DNA from: Chloroflexota bacterium
GTDB lineage: Bacteria; Chloroflexota; Anaerolineae; Anaerolineales; Villigracilaceae
Length of the DNA: 64,000 nt
Assembly (NCBI GenBank): GCA_021414245.1
Contig: JAIOOU010000004.1
Location: forward strand, 248,001-312,000
Reading direction: 5' to 3'
Both the position numbers and the translations under genes were made by a program. The notes below the pieces were generated by a model. That model worked only from the letters and a program-made list of their open reading frames with translations. It searched no databases and was not told where the DNA came from. Position 1 is the stretch's first letter. Each line of letters opens with the position of its first letter. Shown piece by piece: positions 45,041-54,010 of this stretch.

Positions 45041-47188
45041 ATGAAACAACTCCTTCAAAACATCAAGAACGGGAAAACCGTCGTCGAAGACGTGCCCGTG
45101 CCTTCCCCTCGCGAGGGCATGGCGCTTGTCAAGGTCTCGGCCAGCCTGGTCTCGGCCGGCACCGAACGCATGGTGGTTGAATTTGCCGAAAAAAGTTATC
45201 TCGGCAAGGCGCGTTCACGGCCCGACTTGGTCAAACAGACCCTGGATAAGGCCAAACGCGAAGGAGTGATGCCGACCGTGCAGGCCGTGTTCAACCGGCT
45301 CGACCAGCCGATGGCGCTGGGCTATTCCACCGCCGGCACCATTGTTGCGCTTGGAAAAAATATGCAGGGTTTCAAGGTGGGTCAGCGTGTGGCCTGCGCA
45401 GGCGGCGGTTATGCCACGCATGCTGAATACAATGTTGTGCCGCGCAATCTGTTAACTCCGCTTCCCAAAAATGTGGATTTTGAGTCCGCAGCCTTCACCA
45501 CGCTCGGGGCGATTGCCATGCATGGCTTCCGTTTGGCGGAACCGCAGCTCGGTGAGAACGTCGCCGTCATTGGACTGGGCCTTTTGGGATTGTTGACGAT
45601 TCAGCTGGCGGCTGCGGCGGGATGCAACGTGCTTGGCATTGACCTGGACCCGAAGCGCATCCAGCTCGCCTCTTCTCTCGGACTTCAAGCTGTTTCCCGC
45701 AAAGGTGCAGAATCAGCATCCACGGCATTCACAGTCGGCCGCGGATTCGACAGTGTCATCATTTGCGCGGACACGCCCTCCAACGACCCCGTGGAACTGG
45801 CCGGCGTCATCGCCCGTGACCGGGCCAAAGTGGTCGCCACCGGCGCGGTGGGACTTAACATCCCGCGCAAGATTTACTACGAAAAAGAGATCTCCTTCAT
45901 CAACTCCCGCTCGTACGGACCGGGCCGCTACGACGCAAATTACGAGGAAAATGGAGTCGATTACCCGATCGGATATATAAGATGGACGGAAGGCCGCAAC
46001 TTCCAATCCGTTGTGGATCTGATGGCAGGCGGGAAGTTGAAAGTGACTCCGCTTATCAGTCATCGCTTTCCCATTGAAAAAGGAATACAGGCTTACGAAG
46101 TCATCACCGGGAAAAAGAAAGAAGCATTTCTTGGGGTGTTGTTGAAATATCCAGAAACAGTTGAAAAGTTGGAAAGTTCGAAAGTTGTCAGGTTTAACGT
46201 GCCGGCTTTCAAACCTTCAAACAATGTGAAGTTAGGCGTTCTCGGCGCGGGACTGTACGCCAACGCAACCTTACTGCCTGTTCTCAGGAATAACAAAGAC
46301 TTTGAACTGGTCGGCATCGCCTCTTCGGGCGGACTGCACGCCCAACACTCGGGTAAAAAATTTGGTTTCCAGTACGCCACTTCATCGGAAGATGAAATCA
46401 TCAACGATAAAAATATAAATACTGTTGCCATTCTGACCCGTCACGATTCCCACGCGGACCTGGTCATCAAGGCCCTGAAAGCCGGCAAACACGTCTTTGT
46501 CGAAAAACCGTTGGCCATTAATGACGCCCAGTTGTCGGCCATTGGCAAACAGCTTAAAGCGAACAGCCATTCGCTGCTCACCGTCGGCTTCAATCGAAGA
46601 TTTGCCCCTCTGATCCAAAATCTAAAATCGTCAATCGTCAATCGGCATGAACCTCTCCACGCCCATTACCGGGTCAACGCAGGCTACATTCCCCTCAATC
46701 ATTGGACCCAGGACCCGGTCCTCGGCGGCGGACGTATCATCGGCGAAGCCTGTCACTTCATTGACCTGATCACCTTTCTCGTCGGCGCAGCGCCCGTCAG
46801 CGTGAGCGCGCATGCCCTGCCCGATGGCGGCAAATACCGTGAGGACAACGTTTCGATGACCTTTGCCTTCCCCGATGGCTCGATTGGAGTTGTGGATTAT
46901 CTCGCCAACGGAGACAAATCCTTCCCCAAGGAACGGCTCGAAGTCTTCTGTGAAGGCATGGTCGCGGTGTTGGATGATTATGTTTCTTTAGTGACTGTGA
47001 AAGATGGAAAGAAGAAAGAAGAAAGAATCGCACAGGACAAAGGCCAGAGAGCCGAAATGACCGCCTTCGCCGCAGCCATTAAGAGTGGGGGAAAACCTCC
47101 TATTCCTTACGAACAACTTATCGGTGTGGCCCGGTCCACGTTTGCTGCGGTGGAGTCGATTAAAACTAGCCAGGAAATTAAGCTGTAA
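45041..47188 (+). CDS. Fused zinc-type alcohol dehydrogenase (MDR) plus Gfo/Idh/MocA oxidoreductase
   Basis: N-half VAVIGLGLLGLLTIQLAAAAGCNVLGIDLDPKR; C-half KLGVLGAGLYANATLLPVL...KAGKHVFVEKPLAI. Confidence 0.88.
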   Translation: MKQLLQNIKNGKTVVEDVPVPSPREGMALVKVSASLVSAGTERMVVEFAEKSYLGKARSRPDLVKQTLDKAKREGVMPTVQAVFNRLDQPMALGYSTAGTIVALGKNMQGFKVGQRVACAGGGYATHAEYNVVPRNLLTPLPKNVDFESAAFTTLGAIAMHGFRLAEPQLGENVAVIGLGLLGLLTIQLAAAAGCNVLGIDLDPKRIQLASSLGLQAVSRKGAESASTAFTVGRGFDSVIICADTPSNDPVELAGVIARDRAKVVATGAVGLNIPRKIYYEKEISFINSRSYGPGRYDANYEENGVDYPIGYIRWTEGRNFQSVVDLMAGGKLKVTPLISHRFPIEKGIQAYEVITGKKKEAFLGVLLKYPETVEKLESSKVVRFNVPAFKPSNNVKLGVLGAGLYANATLLPVLRNNKDFELVGIASSGGLHAQHSGKKFGFQYATSSEDEIINDKNINTVAILTRHDSHADLVIKALKAGKHVFVEKPLAINDAQLSAIGKQLKANSHSLLTVGFNRRFAPLIQNLKSSIVNRHEPLHAHYRVNAGYIPLNHWTQDPVLGGGRIIGEACHFIDLITFLVGAAPVSVSAHALPDGGKYREDNVSMTFAFPDGSIGVVDYLANGDKSFPKERLEVFCEGMVAVLDDYVSLVTVKDGKKKEERIAQDKGQRAEMTAFAAAIKSGGKPPIPYEQLIGVARSTFAAVESIKTSQEIKL

Positions 47189-47197
47189 AAAATTGAT

Positions 47198-48430
47198 ATG
47201 ACGCACCAAAGAATATTTTCAGCAATACTAATATTGTTTATTACGTCTTGTGTCCCAAGAACAGAAATAACTCCTGTTATCATTCCAACAAATACTGATT
47301 TTGCAATTGTGCCCTCATCTACACCCGGGTTATCAGTTGCCCAGCCAAAATGGATGAAGAGCCGGGATTCGAATATATTACTTTTGTCATATAGTGGGGT
47401 GGCATTATTTATTGACCCGAAAACTGCTGACATTTTATTTCTAAGTCTCCCCAATGCTTTCTGGATTGACAATAATCATGTTGTCTTTTCATCTACTAAT
47501 CAGATATATCGTCATCCTTCTGAGAGAATATATCAATATGTCTTTGATTTGGCAGATTGGAAAATAACGGAAATTAATCCAAGTCTAGATCAAAACTCTG
47601 ACATGGGTATTGATGGCAACTATTACCCTAATATTTGGTTGGATAGGCAAGTTGCGTATACGCCATTGAAGGTTTATAACAATCTGCTTCAAAAGTGGGA
47701 GGTTTTTTTGTATCCACCACAGGGTTTATACAATCTTTACGAAATTGATCGTGACAATAAAATATTTGTTGTTCAGGGGGGCGACCCTTATGGAAGTGGT
47801 CATGTAATTGCTGTATATGATTATGAAACGAAACAAATGCTGAAGACGTTTGTCGGGAATGTCGAAATGAATATTCTTCAATATTCTGAAGGTAAAGTTG
47901 TTTATGTAACAGAAAATGTCCCCTGCACTATTGATATTCAAACATTGGAAAGGGATTGTGGCTTGCCTATCCCTAAAAAATATGAAAATGTTGCAATTGG
48001 TCGGACTTTGGTTTATCCGGAAATCATTCCTTTTACCTATGAAGAGTATGTAGAAAAATATGCATATACAAGAAAAATGTGTCTCTTAAGTTTCTTCACT
48101 GGTAAGGTAACTTGCCCTACGGAAGATTTGCAGATTTTAAAGCCTGTGATAAGCACTATAAAAGACTGGAAAGATCCTAGTAAGCAAATGGAAATCATTC
48201 AGTCAAAATCCGTTAGTTCTTATTCTATTTCCCCAGATGGCAAATATGTTGTCTTCTGTTACGTTGATAATTATTATGCTCGTTATGAAGGTACAGCAAT
48301 TATTGGTGTTGACGGTGGCGATTTCCATATATTGGATGAAGTTGAGTTTGTTCCAGATTTTATTTCAAATATTTGCAGTAGTGGCACAGTGCCTATTGAT
48401 TTTAAATGGCGCCCTCTGCTACAAAAATAG
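47198..48430 (+). CDS. AT-rich putative lipoprotein, beta-propeller-like, unknown function
   Basis: Lipobox LFITSC; PTNTDFAIVPSSTPG linker; YSISPDGKYVVFCYV-type repeat; visibly lower GC than its neighbours. Confidence 0.7.
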   Translation: MTHQRIFSAILILFITSCVPRTEITPVIIPTNTDFAIVPSSTPGLSVAQPKWMKSRDSNILLLSYSGVALFIDPKTADILFLSLPNAFWIDNNHVVFSSTNQIYRHPSERIYQYVFDLADWKITEINPSLDQNSDMGIDGNYYPNIWLDRQVAYTPLKVYNNLLQKWEVFLYPPQGLYNLYEIDRDNKIFVVQGGDPYGSGHVIAVYDYETKQMLKTFVGNVEMNILQYSEGKVVYVTENVPCTIDIQTLERDCGLPIPKKYENVAIGRTLVYPEIIPFTYEEYVEKYAYTRKMCLLSFFTGKVTCPTEDLQILKPVISTIKDWKDPSKQMEIIQSKSVSSYSISPDGKYVVFCYVDNYYARYEGTAIIGVDGGDFHILDEVEFVPDFISNICSSGTVPIDFKWRPLLQK

Positions 48431-48515
48431 GATTTCTCTGTTCCCTTGCTCACTTCCACTGGGGGAAGTAAACTCACACAACCTGTAACCTTCAAAACTT
48501 CAACTCGGAGCCCCC

Positions 48516-49388
48516 ATGCACCTCAAAGGAATTTACGCCCCCATCGTCACCCCCTTCAACGCGGACGAAAGCATCAATTACCTCGTCCTTGAACAACTGA
48601 TCGAATACCTGATCGCCAACAAGATCGCAGGGCTTGTCCCCGGCGGCACCACGGGCGAAGTCTACGCCTTCACCGAAGCCGAACGGCTGGATATTTTCAA
48701 ATTCACCAAAGAAAAAGTCAACGGGCGGGTCACGCTCATTGCAGGCACGAACTCCGGCGCCACGCGTGACGTTGTCCGCTACTCGCAGATTGCCGAAGAG
48801 ATGGGCTACGACGCGCTCATGGTGGCTGTCCCGCCGTATTCACGTCCCAACCAGCGCGAATTGCTCGCGCATTACGAAGCCGTTGCCAAAGCCGTCAAAA
48901 TTCCCATCGTGCTTTACAACTTCCCCTGGCGCGCGGGCACCGAGGTTGGCTACGAAGTCCTCGACGGTCTCACCCAATATAAACATGTGATCGGCATCAA
49001 GGAAGCCAGCGGAGACATGTCCCGCGTCTACGAAATGCATCTGCGCTTTGGCGATCGTTATCAAATGATCTGCGGCTCCGACGATCAGGCGCTCGACTAC
49101 TTCCTGTGGGGCACCACCAGTTGGATCGGCGGCGCTGCATCTTGCGCGCCTCTGCAGCATCACAACGTCCTCGAAGCCGCGCTCGCCAACGACTTTGTGG
49201 CAGCCCGCAGGCACATGGATAAACTCCTCCCGCTCCTCCGCAACATGGAAAGCGGCGGCTACACCCAAAAGGTCAAAGTCGGCTGCGAACTGCGCGGCAT
49301 CCCAGTCGGCAATCCGCGCATGCCGTTGCTGCCGCTCACCGCGGAGGACCGCGCGGAATTCGAACGTATTTTCAAAACCATAAATTAA
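48516..49388 (+). CDS. DapA/DHDPS-family aldolase/deaminase
   Basis: GIYAPIVTPFNADESINY, VPGGTTGEVYAFTEAER, IPIVLYNFPWRAG, HVIGIKEASGD (Schiff-base Lys). Confidence 0.9.
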   Translation: MHLKGIYAPIVTPFNADESINYLVLEQLIEYLIANKIAGLVPGGTTGEVYAFTEAERLDIFKFTKEKVNGRVTLIAGTNSGATRDVVRYSQIAEEMGYDALMVAVPPYSRPNQRELLAHYEAVAKAVKIPIVLYNFPWRAGTEVGYEVLDGLTQYKHVIGIKEASGDMSRVYEMHLRFGDRYQMICGSDDQALDYFLWGTTSWIGGAASCAPLQHHNVLEAALANDFVAARRHMDKLLPLLRNMESGGYTQKVKVGCELRGIPVGNPRMPLLPLTAEDRAEFERIFKTIN

Positions 49389-49390
49389 TA

Positions 49391-49510
49391 TGTCGTTGCG
49401 AGGAGCGTTCTTGTTCTTTGCGACGAAGCAACCTCCAAACTATTAGGAGATTGCTTCGTCGGGGCACCTGCCCTGGCGGTGCCAGGCAGTGCACCCTCCT
49501 CGCAACGACA
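49391..49510. repeat. Palindromic repeat copy A (120 bp; TIR TGTCGTTGCGAGGAG; inner CGACGAAGCAA...TTGCTTCGTCG)
   Basis: 15-bp perfect terminal inverted repeats plus nested inverted repeat. Confidence 0.85.
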
Positions 49511-49532
49511 TCATCATTCGGATGGCTACCCT

Positions 49533-50558
49533 ATGAAACGAATCCCATACTTGGACTCCCACACCGGCGGCGAACCCACGCGATTAATCACCTCGCTTCC
49601 TTTCGACCTTGGAACTGGTTCCGTTGCTGACAAATTATCCACGCTGAAAAAGAATCACGACGACCTGCGCCGCACTGTCCTGCTCGAACCCCGCGGCTCG
49701 GACGTGCTCGTCGGCGCATACCTCGTCCCGCCCGCGGACCCGACCTGTCAGTTCGGTGTGATCTTCTTCAACAACGTTGGCTACCTTGGCATGTGCGGAC
49801 ACGGCACCATCGGTCTCATTGCATCGCTTGCCTATCTTGGGAAAGTCAAACCTGGAGTCATTCGGGTCGAGACTCCTGTTGGGGTGGTGGAGGCAACTTT
49901 GCATGAAATGTCGTTGCGAGGAGCCGCGGAGCGGCGACGAAGCAATCCCTCAATTAACGGGGAGGTTGCTTCGGGCGAAAACCAAGAGCGCCCTCGCAAC
50001 GACATCTATCCCAACAAAGTCTCCGTCAAAAACATCCCCGCCTATCGTCATTTGACCCATGTGCCTGTCACCGTGAATGGCAAAACGATCCACGGCGACG
50101 TGGCGTGGGGCGGCAACTGGTTCTTCCTCTGCCATGACCACGGACTTGAAGTCAACATGCAAAACCTCGAAGCGCTGACTGAATTCTCTTGGCGCATCCG
50201 CGAGCAATTCACCGCGAACGGAATTACTGGAGCAAACGGCGCAGAGATCGACCACATCGAGTTGTTTGCCTCCACGCCTGAAGCGGACAGTAAAAGTTTT
50301 GTCCTTTGTCCCGGCAAAGCCTATGACCGCTCTCCATGCGGTACGGGCACCAGCGCAAAACTTGCCTGTTTATATGCCGATGGAAAATTGCAAGTCGGTC
50401 AAACTTGGAAACAGCAAAGTGTTGTCGGCAGTATCTTTGAAGGCAGCGTGCAATTGGATGGCGAGAAGATCATCCCGACCATCACGGGCGAAGCATGGGT
50501 GATGGCGGAAGGTATGATTCTGGTGGATGAACGTGATCCATTTGGTACAGGCGTGTAA
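49533..50558 (+). CDS. Proline racemase/4-hydroxyproline epimerase family protein with a 32-codon in-frame repeat insertion
   Basis: DSHTGGEPTRLI; GYLGMCGHGTIGL and SPCGTGTSAKLA (both catalytic Cys present); start ATG 49533. Confidence 0.9.
   Translation: MKRIPYLDSHTGGEPTRLITSLPFDLGTGSVADKLSTLKKNHDDLRRTVLLEPRGSDVLVGAYLVPPADPTCQFGVIFFNNVGYLGMCGHGTIGLIASLAYLGKVKPGVIRVETPVGVVEATLHEMSLRGAAERRRSNPSINGEVASGENQERPRNDIYPNKVSVKNIPAYRHLTHVPVTVNGKTIHGDVAWGGNWFFLCHDHGLEVNMQNLEALTEFSWRIREQFTANGITGANGAEIDHIELFASTPEADSKSFVLCPGKAYDRSPCGTGTSAKLACLYADGKLQVGQTWKQQSVVGSIFEGSVQLDGEKIIPTITGEAWVMAEGMILVDERDPFGTGV
49909..50004. repeat. Palindromic repeat copy B (96 bp, 32 codons) inside the epimerase coding sequence
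   Basis: TGTCGTTGCGAGG ... CCTCGCAACGACA; inner CGAAGCAA...TTGCTTCG; same architecture as copy A. Confidence 0.85.
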
Positions 50559-50559
50559 C

Positions 50560-50592
50560 AAGTGACAGTCACCTTTAAGGTGACTGTCACTT
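50560..50592. repeat. Near-perfect palindrome: 16-bp arms with 1-nt spacer
   Basis: AAGTGACAGTCACCTT-T-AAGGTGACTGTCACTT. Confidence 0.85.
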
Positions 50593-50608
50593 TGGTTATG
50601 GAGAAATT

Positions 50609-51859
50609 ATGCCCACAAAATCAGATGTACTCATCATTGGCGGCGGCCCCGTTGGCTTAAGTTGTGCTTACTACCTTTTGAAATCCGGAAGAAAGGTCAC
50701 TTTGCTGGATGCGAAGGAGATCGGCAAAGGCAGCGGCTCGGGCAACGCGGGGCATATCGTGCCGAGTCACATTATTCCGCTGGCGGCGCCCGGGGTGATG
50801 GCCTCCGCCCTGAAGTGGATGCTTGACCCTGCGCATAGCCCATTTGGGATGAAGGTCAGTCTTGACCCAAATTATCTTTCCTGGCTGCTCAAGTTTGTGC
50901 TTGCGTGCAGTGGAGCCAATGTTCAGCGAAGCATTAACCCTTTGAATGACCTTGGTCAACTGAGCGCGAAGAATTTCGCGCAGATCATCGCCGAAGAAAA
51001 ATTCGATTGCTCATATCAGGAAAAAGGTCTGCTGTTCCTGTATAAAACTGAACAAGCCTTTCGAGATGGACAGCACGAAGGCGAGTTCATGCAGAAGCAT
51101 GGAATCCCTGTCAGTGTATATGACAAAGCCAACGTGCATGAGATCGAGCCTGCCGCATTGGAGGGTGTCATCGGGGGAGTGCATTTTACGGGGGATGCGC
51201 ATCTCAATCCCGCAGTATTTCTCAAGTTATTAAGTGGCCGTGTCCGGGCAATGGGCGCGGAGATGTTGGAGAATACACCTGTCACGGAGTTTGAAACTGC
51301 AAATGGAAAGATTTTCAAAGTCAGGACCAGTGGGGGCGATTTTGAAGCGGAACAGGTTGTGCTTGCTGCTGGCGCATTAACGCCCTCTGTGGCGCGCGAT
51401 CTGAAATTGAATATTCCCATCCAACCTGCACGCGGATACAGCATGACGATGTCTGCAACGAAAACGATGCCGAGCCATGCCTTGATCCTTGGTGAGCGCA
51501 AGATCGCAGTCTCTCCAGTGGATGGACTTTTGCGTTTTACCGGTCGTCTCGAAGTGGGCAATTACAGCATGATCCCGAATCCTGTATGGATTCAGCGCAT
51601 TGAAAATTCCGCACGCGAATATCTGCATCTCGATGAAAAGCTGGACGTGAAAGAGACCTGGGCGGGATTGCGTCCCACCACACCGGATGGCGTGCCGATC
51701 ATCGGTCGTTCGCCGAAGCACAGCAATTTGATCCTTGCCACGGGCCATGCCATGCTGGGTCTTTCGTTGGGACCGGGGACAGGCCAGGTCGTGGCGGAAC
51801 TGGTCAATGGCCGGGAACCAGCTTTCAGCTTAAGTCTGATGCGCCTGGAACGGTTTTGA
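50609..51859 (+). CDS. FAD-dependent oxidoreductase, DadA/glycine oxidase type; candidate D-hydroxyproline dehydrogenase
   Basis: SDVLIIGGGPVGLSCAYYLLKSGRKVTLLDAKEIGKGSGSGNAGHI; TWAGLRPTTPDGVPIIGRSP. Confidence 0.85.
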   Translation: MPTKSDVLIIGGGPVGLSCAYYLLKSGRKVTLLDAKEIGKGSGSGNAGHIVPSHIIPLAAPGVMASALKWMLDPAHSPFGMKVSLDPNYLSWLLKFVLACSGANVQRSINPLNDLGQLSAKNFAQIIAEEKFDCSYQEKGLLFLYKTEQAFRDGQHEGEFMQKHGIPVSVYDKANVHEIEPAALEGVIGGVHFTGDAHLNPAVFLKLLSGRVRAMGAEMLENTPVTEFETANGKIFKVRTSGGDFEAEQVVLAAGALTPSVARDLKLNIPIQPARGYSMTMSATKTMPSHALILGERKIAVSPVDGLLRFTGRLEVGNYSMIPNPVWIQRIENSAREYLHLDEKLDVKETWAGLRPTTPDGVPIIGRSPKHSNLILATGHAMLGLSLGPGTGQVVAELVNGREPAFSLSLMRLERF

Positions 51860-51880
51860 TTTGCCCGGTTAAATGATCCT

Positions 51881-53053
51881 TTGAATTCCTCCCTGATCTT
51901 CATCTTCATCACAGTCTTCGTGGACCTGCTCGGCTACGGCATCATGCTGCCGCTTTTGCCGTTTTATGTCCAGGCTCAGCATGGCGGTGCGGCCATTGCA
52001 GGCGCATTGAGTTCGCTGTATGCATCCGCGCAGTTGTTTGCCGGACCCGTGTTGGGCGCCCTGTCCGACCGCTTCGGGCGGCGCCCGGTTTTGCTGATCT
52101 GCCTGCTGGGCACCTCGTTTGGATATCTCATGCTCGGGCTGGCGGATTCCCTGCCGTTGATCTTCCTGGCTGTGCTCGTGGATGGATTGACCGGCGCGAA
52201 CCTTACAACGGCCAATGCCTACATCGCTGATGTGACCACGCCTGAGAATCGCGCGCGCGGGATCGGCATGATCGGAGCCGCGTTTGGGCTGGGGTTAATG
52301 GCCGGACCGGCTCTTGGCGGATTGTTAAGCCGTTACGGGTTGTCTGTCCCGGCATTTACCGCATCCGTGATCGCGCTGTGCAATGTCATCTTCGGATTTT
52401 TTGTTCTGCCTGAATCGCTGCCGCTGCAGCGGCGTGAGATCAAACCTGTGTCGCAGATGTTCAACTGGGGGAGACAATTCACAAATCTCTTCCGGCAGGC
52501 GAACATTCAAAAATTCCTGATCGCACTCTTCCTGCTTAATCTTGCCTTTGCCGGTTTGCAGTCCAACTTTCCGCTGTATTCGAATTATCGCTTTCACTGG
52601 AACCCATCGCAAAACAGCATCTTTTATTTGTATGTCGGAGTGTGCGCGGTTCTTGTGCAGGGATTCCTGTTCGGAAAACTTCAGCCGGTCTTTGGGGAAA
52701 GGAAACTGACCCTGGCCGGCCTGACTTGCATGGCCGTGGGGCTGTCCTTCATGGCCTTTGCCCGCGAGGCCTGGATGTTATATCCGTCCGTCACGATCAT
52801 CGCGCTTGGCACGGGCATGAGCATTCCATCGTTGACTGCGCTGGTCTCCTTCCGGGTTTCCGAAAGCGAGCAGGGGCGTTTGATGGGCGGCACGCAAACC
52901 CTGCTCAGTCTCACCGCCATCCTCGGACCGTCGCTCGCGGGCCTGACCTTTGAGTGGATTGCCTTCTCCGCGCCGTACTGGCTCGGCAGCCTTTTTTCCC
53001 TCTTTGCACTAATCGTTGCATCGATTGGATTTTCGAAACAAGGAAGTGTTTAG
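51881..53053 (+). CDS. MFS transporter, TetA/DHA1-like
   Basis: VDLLGYGIMLPLLPFYVQ; GALSDRFGRRPVLLICLLG. Confidence 0.9.
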   Translation: MNSSLIFIFITVFVDLLGYGIMLPLLPFYVQAQHGGAAIAGALSSLYASAQLFAGPVLGALSDRFGRRPVLLICLLGTSFGYLMLGLADSLPLIFLAVLVDGLTGANLTTANAYIADVTTPENRARGIGMIGAAFGLGLMAGPALGGLLSRYGLSVPAFTASVIALCNVIFGFFVLPESLPLQRREIKPVSQMFNWGRQFTNLFRQANIQKFLIALFLLNLAFAGLQSNFPLYSNYRFHWNPSQNSIFYLYVGVCAVLVQGFLFGKLQPVFGERKLTLAGLTCMAVGLSFMAFAREAWMLYPSVTIIALGTGMSIPSLTALVSFRVSESEQGRLMGGTQTLLSLTAILGPSLAGLTFEWIAFSAPYWLGSLFSLFALIVASIGFSKQGSV

Positions 53054-53116
53054 TTGAATTTTATGGCTGTATAATCACGGAAACCCTTTTGCTCCCGAAT
53101 CCGATGCCGGAGAATT

Positions 53117-54007
53117 ATGACTCACACTTCCTTTGCCACCACCACGCGCGGACTTAATCGTGATCTGCCCCCAATGCGTCTGTATGAAAAGGCCAAGAAA
53201 CTTGGGATCTGGAACCCGTCTGATATTGATTTCTCAAAAGACAAACAGGATTGGGCTTCCTTCCAGAAGGACGAAAAGGATCTGATCCGGCTCCTGCTTG
53301 CGCTCTTTGTGGCCGGCGAGGAGGCCGTGACCCTTGACCTGCTGCCCCTCATTGAAGTGATCGCCCGCGAAAGCCGCCTCGAAGAGGAAATGTTCCTGAC
53401 CACGTTCCTGTTTGAAGAGGCCAAACACACGGATTTCTTTCGCCGCTTTCTGGATGAAGTCTGCGATGTGTCCGTGGACCTGTCTCATTTTCACACCCAA
53501 AATTACCGGTCGATTTTCTATGAGGCCCTGCCGGAGGCCCTGCTTAATTTGAAGAACGACCAGAGTCCCGCTGCACAGGTCCGCGCTTCTGTGACCTACA
53601 ACATGATCGTCGAAGGCGTGCTGGCGGAGACGGGTTATCATGCCTTCTTCAGCATGCTCGAACGAAATGACCTGATGCCGGGGCTGCGCAAGGGCATTTC
53701 CCTGCTCAAGCAGGACGAGTCCCGTCATATTGCCTACGGGGTCTATCTGTTGTCACGCCTGGTGGCGGAAAACCCGCAGGAGTGGGAAGGACTCGAAATG
53801 CACATGAACAGCCTGCTCCCGATGGCCATCGGCGTGATCGGCGACACCTTTGCGCGTTACGAGGTCGTGCCCTTCGGGCTCGTGGAGGAGGATTTTGTGA
53901 ATTATGCGATGGGCCAGTTCAGCAGGCGTTTTGAAAGACTGGAGAAATCCAGGGGCGCAGGCCTGGAGGAGATCAACCGTATCGCGCGCGAAACCGAGGA
54001 TGCATAA
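53117..54007 (+). CDS. R2-like ligand-binding oxidase (R2lox-type ferritin-like protein)
   Basis: GEEAVTLDL, FEEAKHTDFF, YNMIVEGVLAETGYHAFF, DESRHIAYG. Confidence 0.88.
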   Translation: MTHTSFATTTRGLNRDLPPMRLYEKAKKLGIWNPSDIDFSKDKQDWASFQKDEKDLIRLLLALFVAGEEAVTLDLLPLIEVIARESRLEEEMFLTTFLFEEAKHTDFFRRFLDEVCDVSVDLSHFHTQNYRSIFYEALPEALLNLKNDQSPAAQVRASVTYNMIVEGVLAETGYHAFFSMLERNDLMPGLRKGISLLKQDESRHIAYGVYLLSRLVAENPQEWEGLEMHMNSLLPMAIGVIGDTFARYEVVPFGLVEEDFVNYAMGQFSRRFERLEKSRGAGLEEINRIARETEDA

Positions 54008-54010
54008 AAC

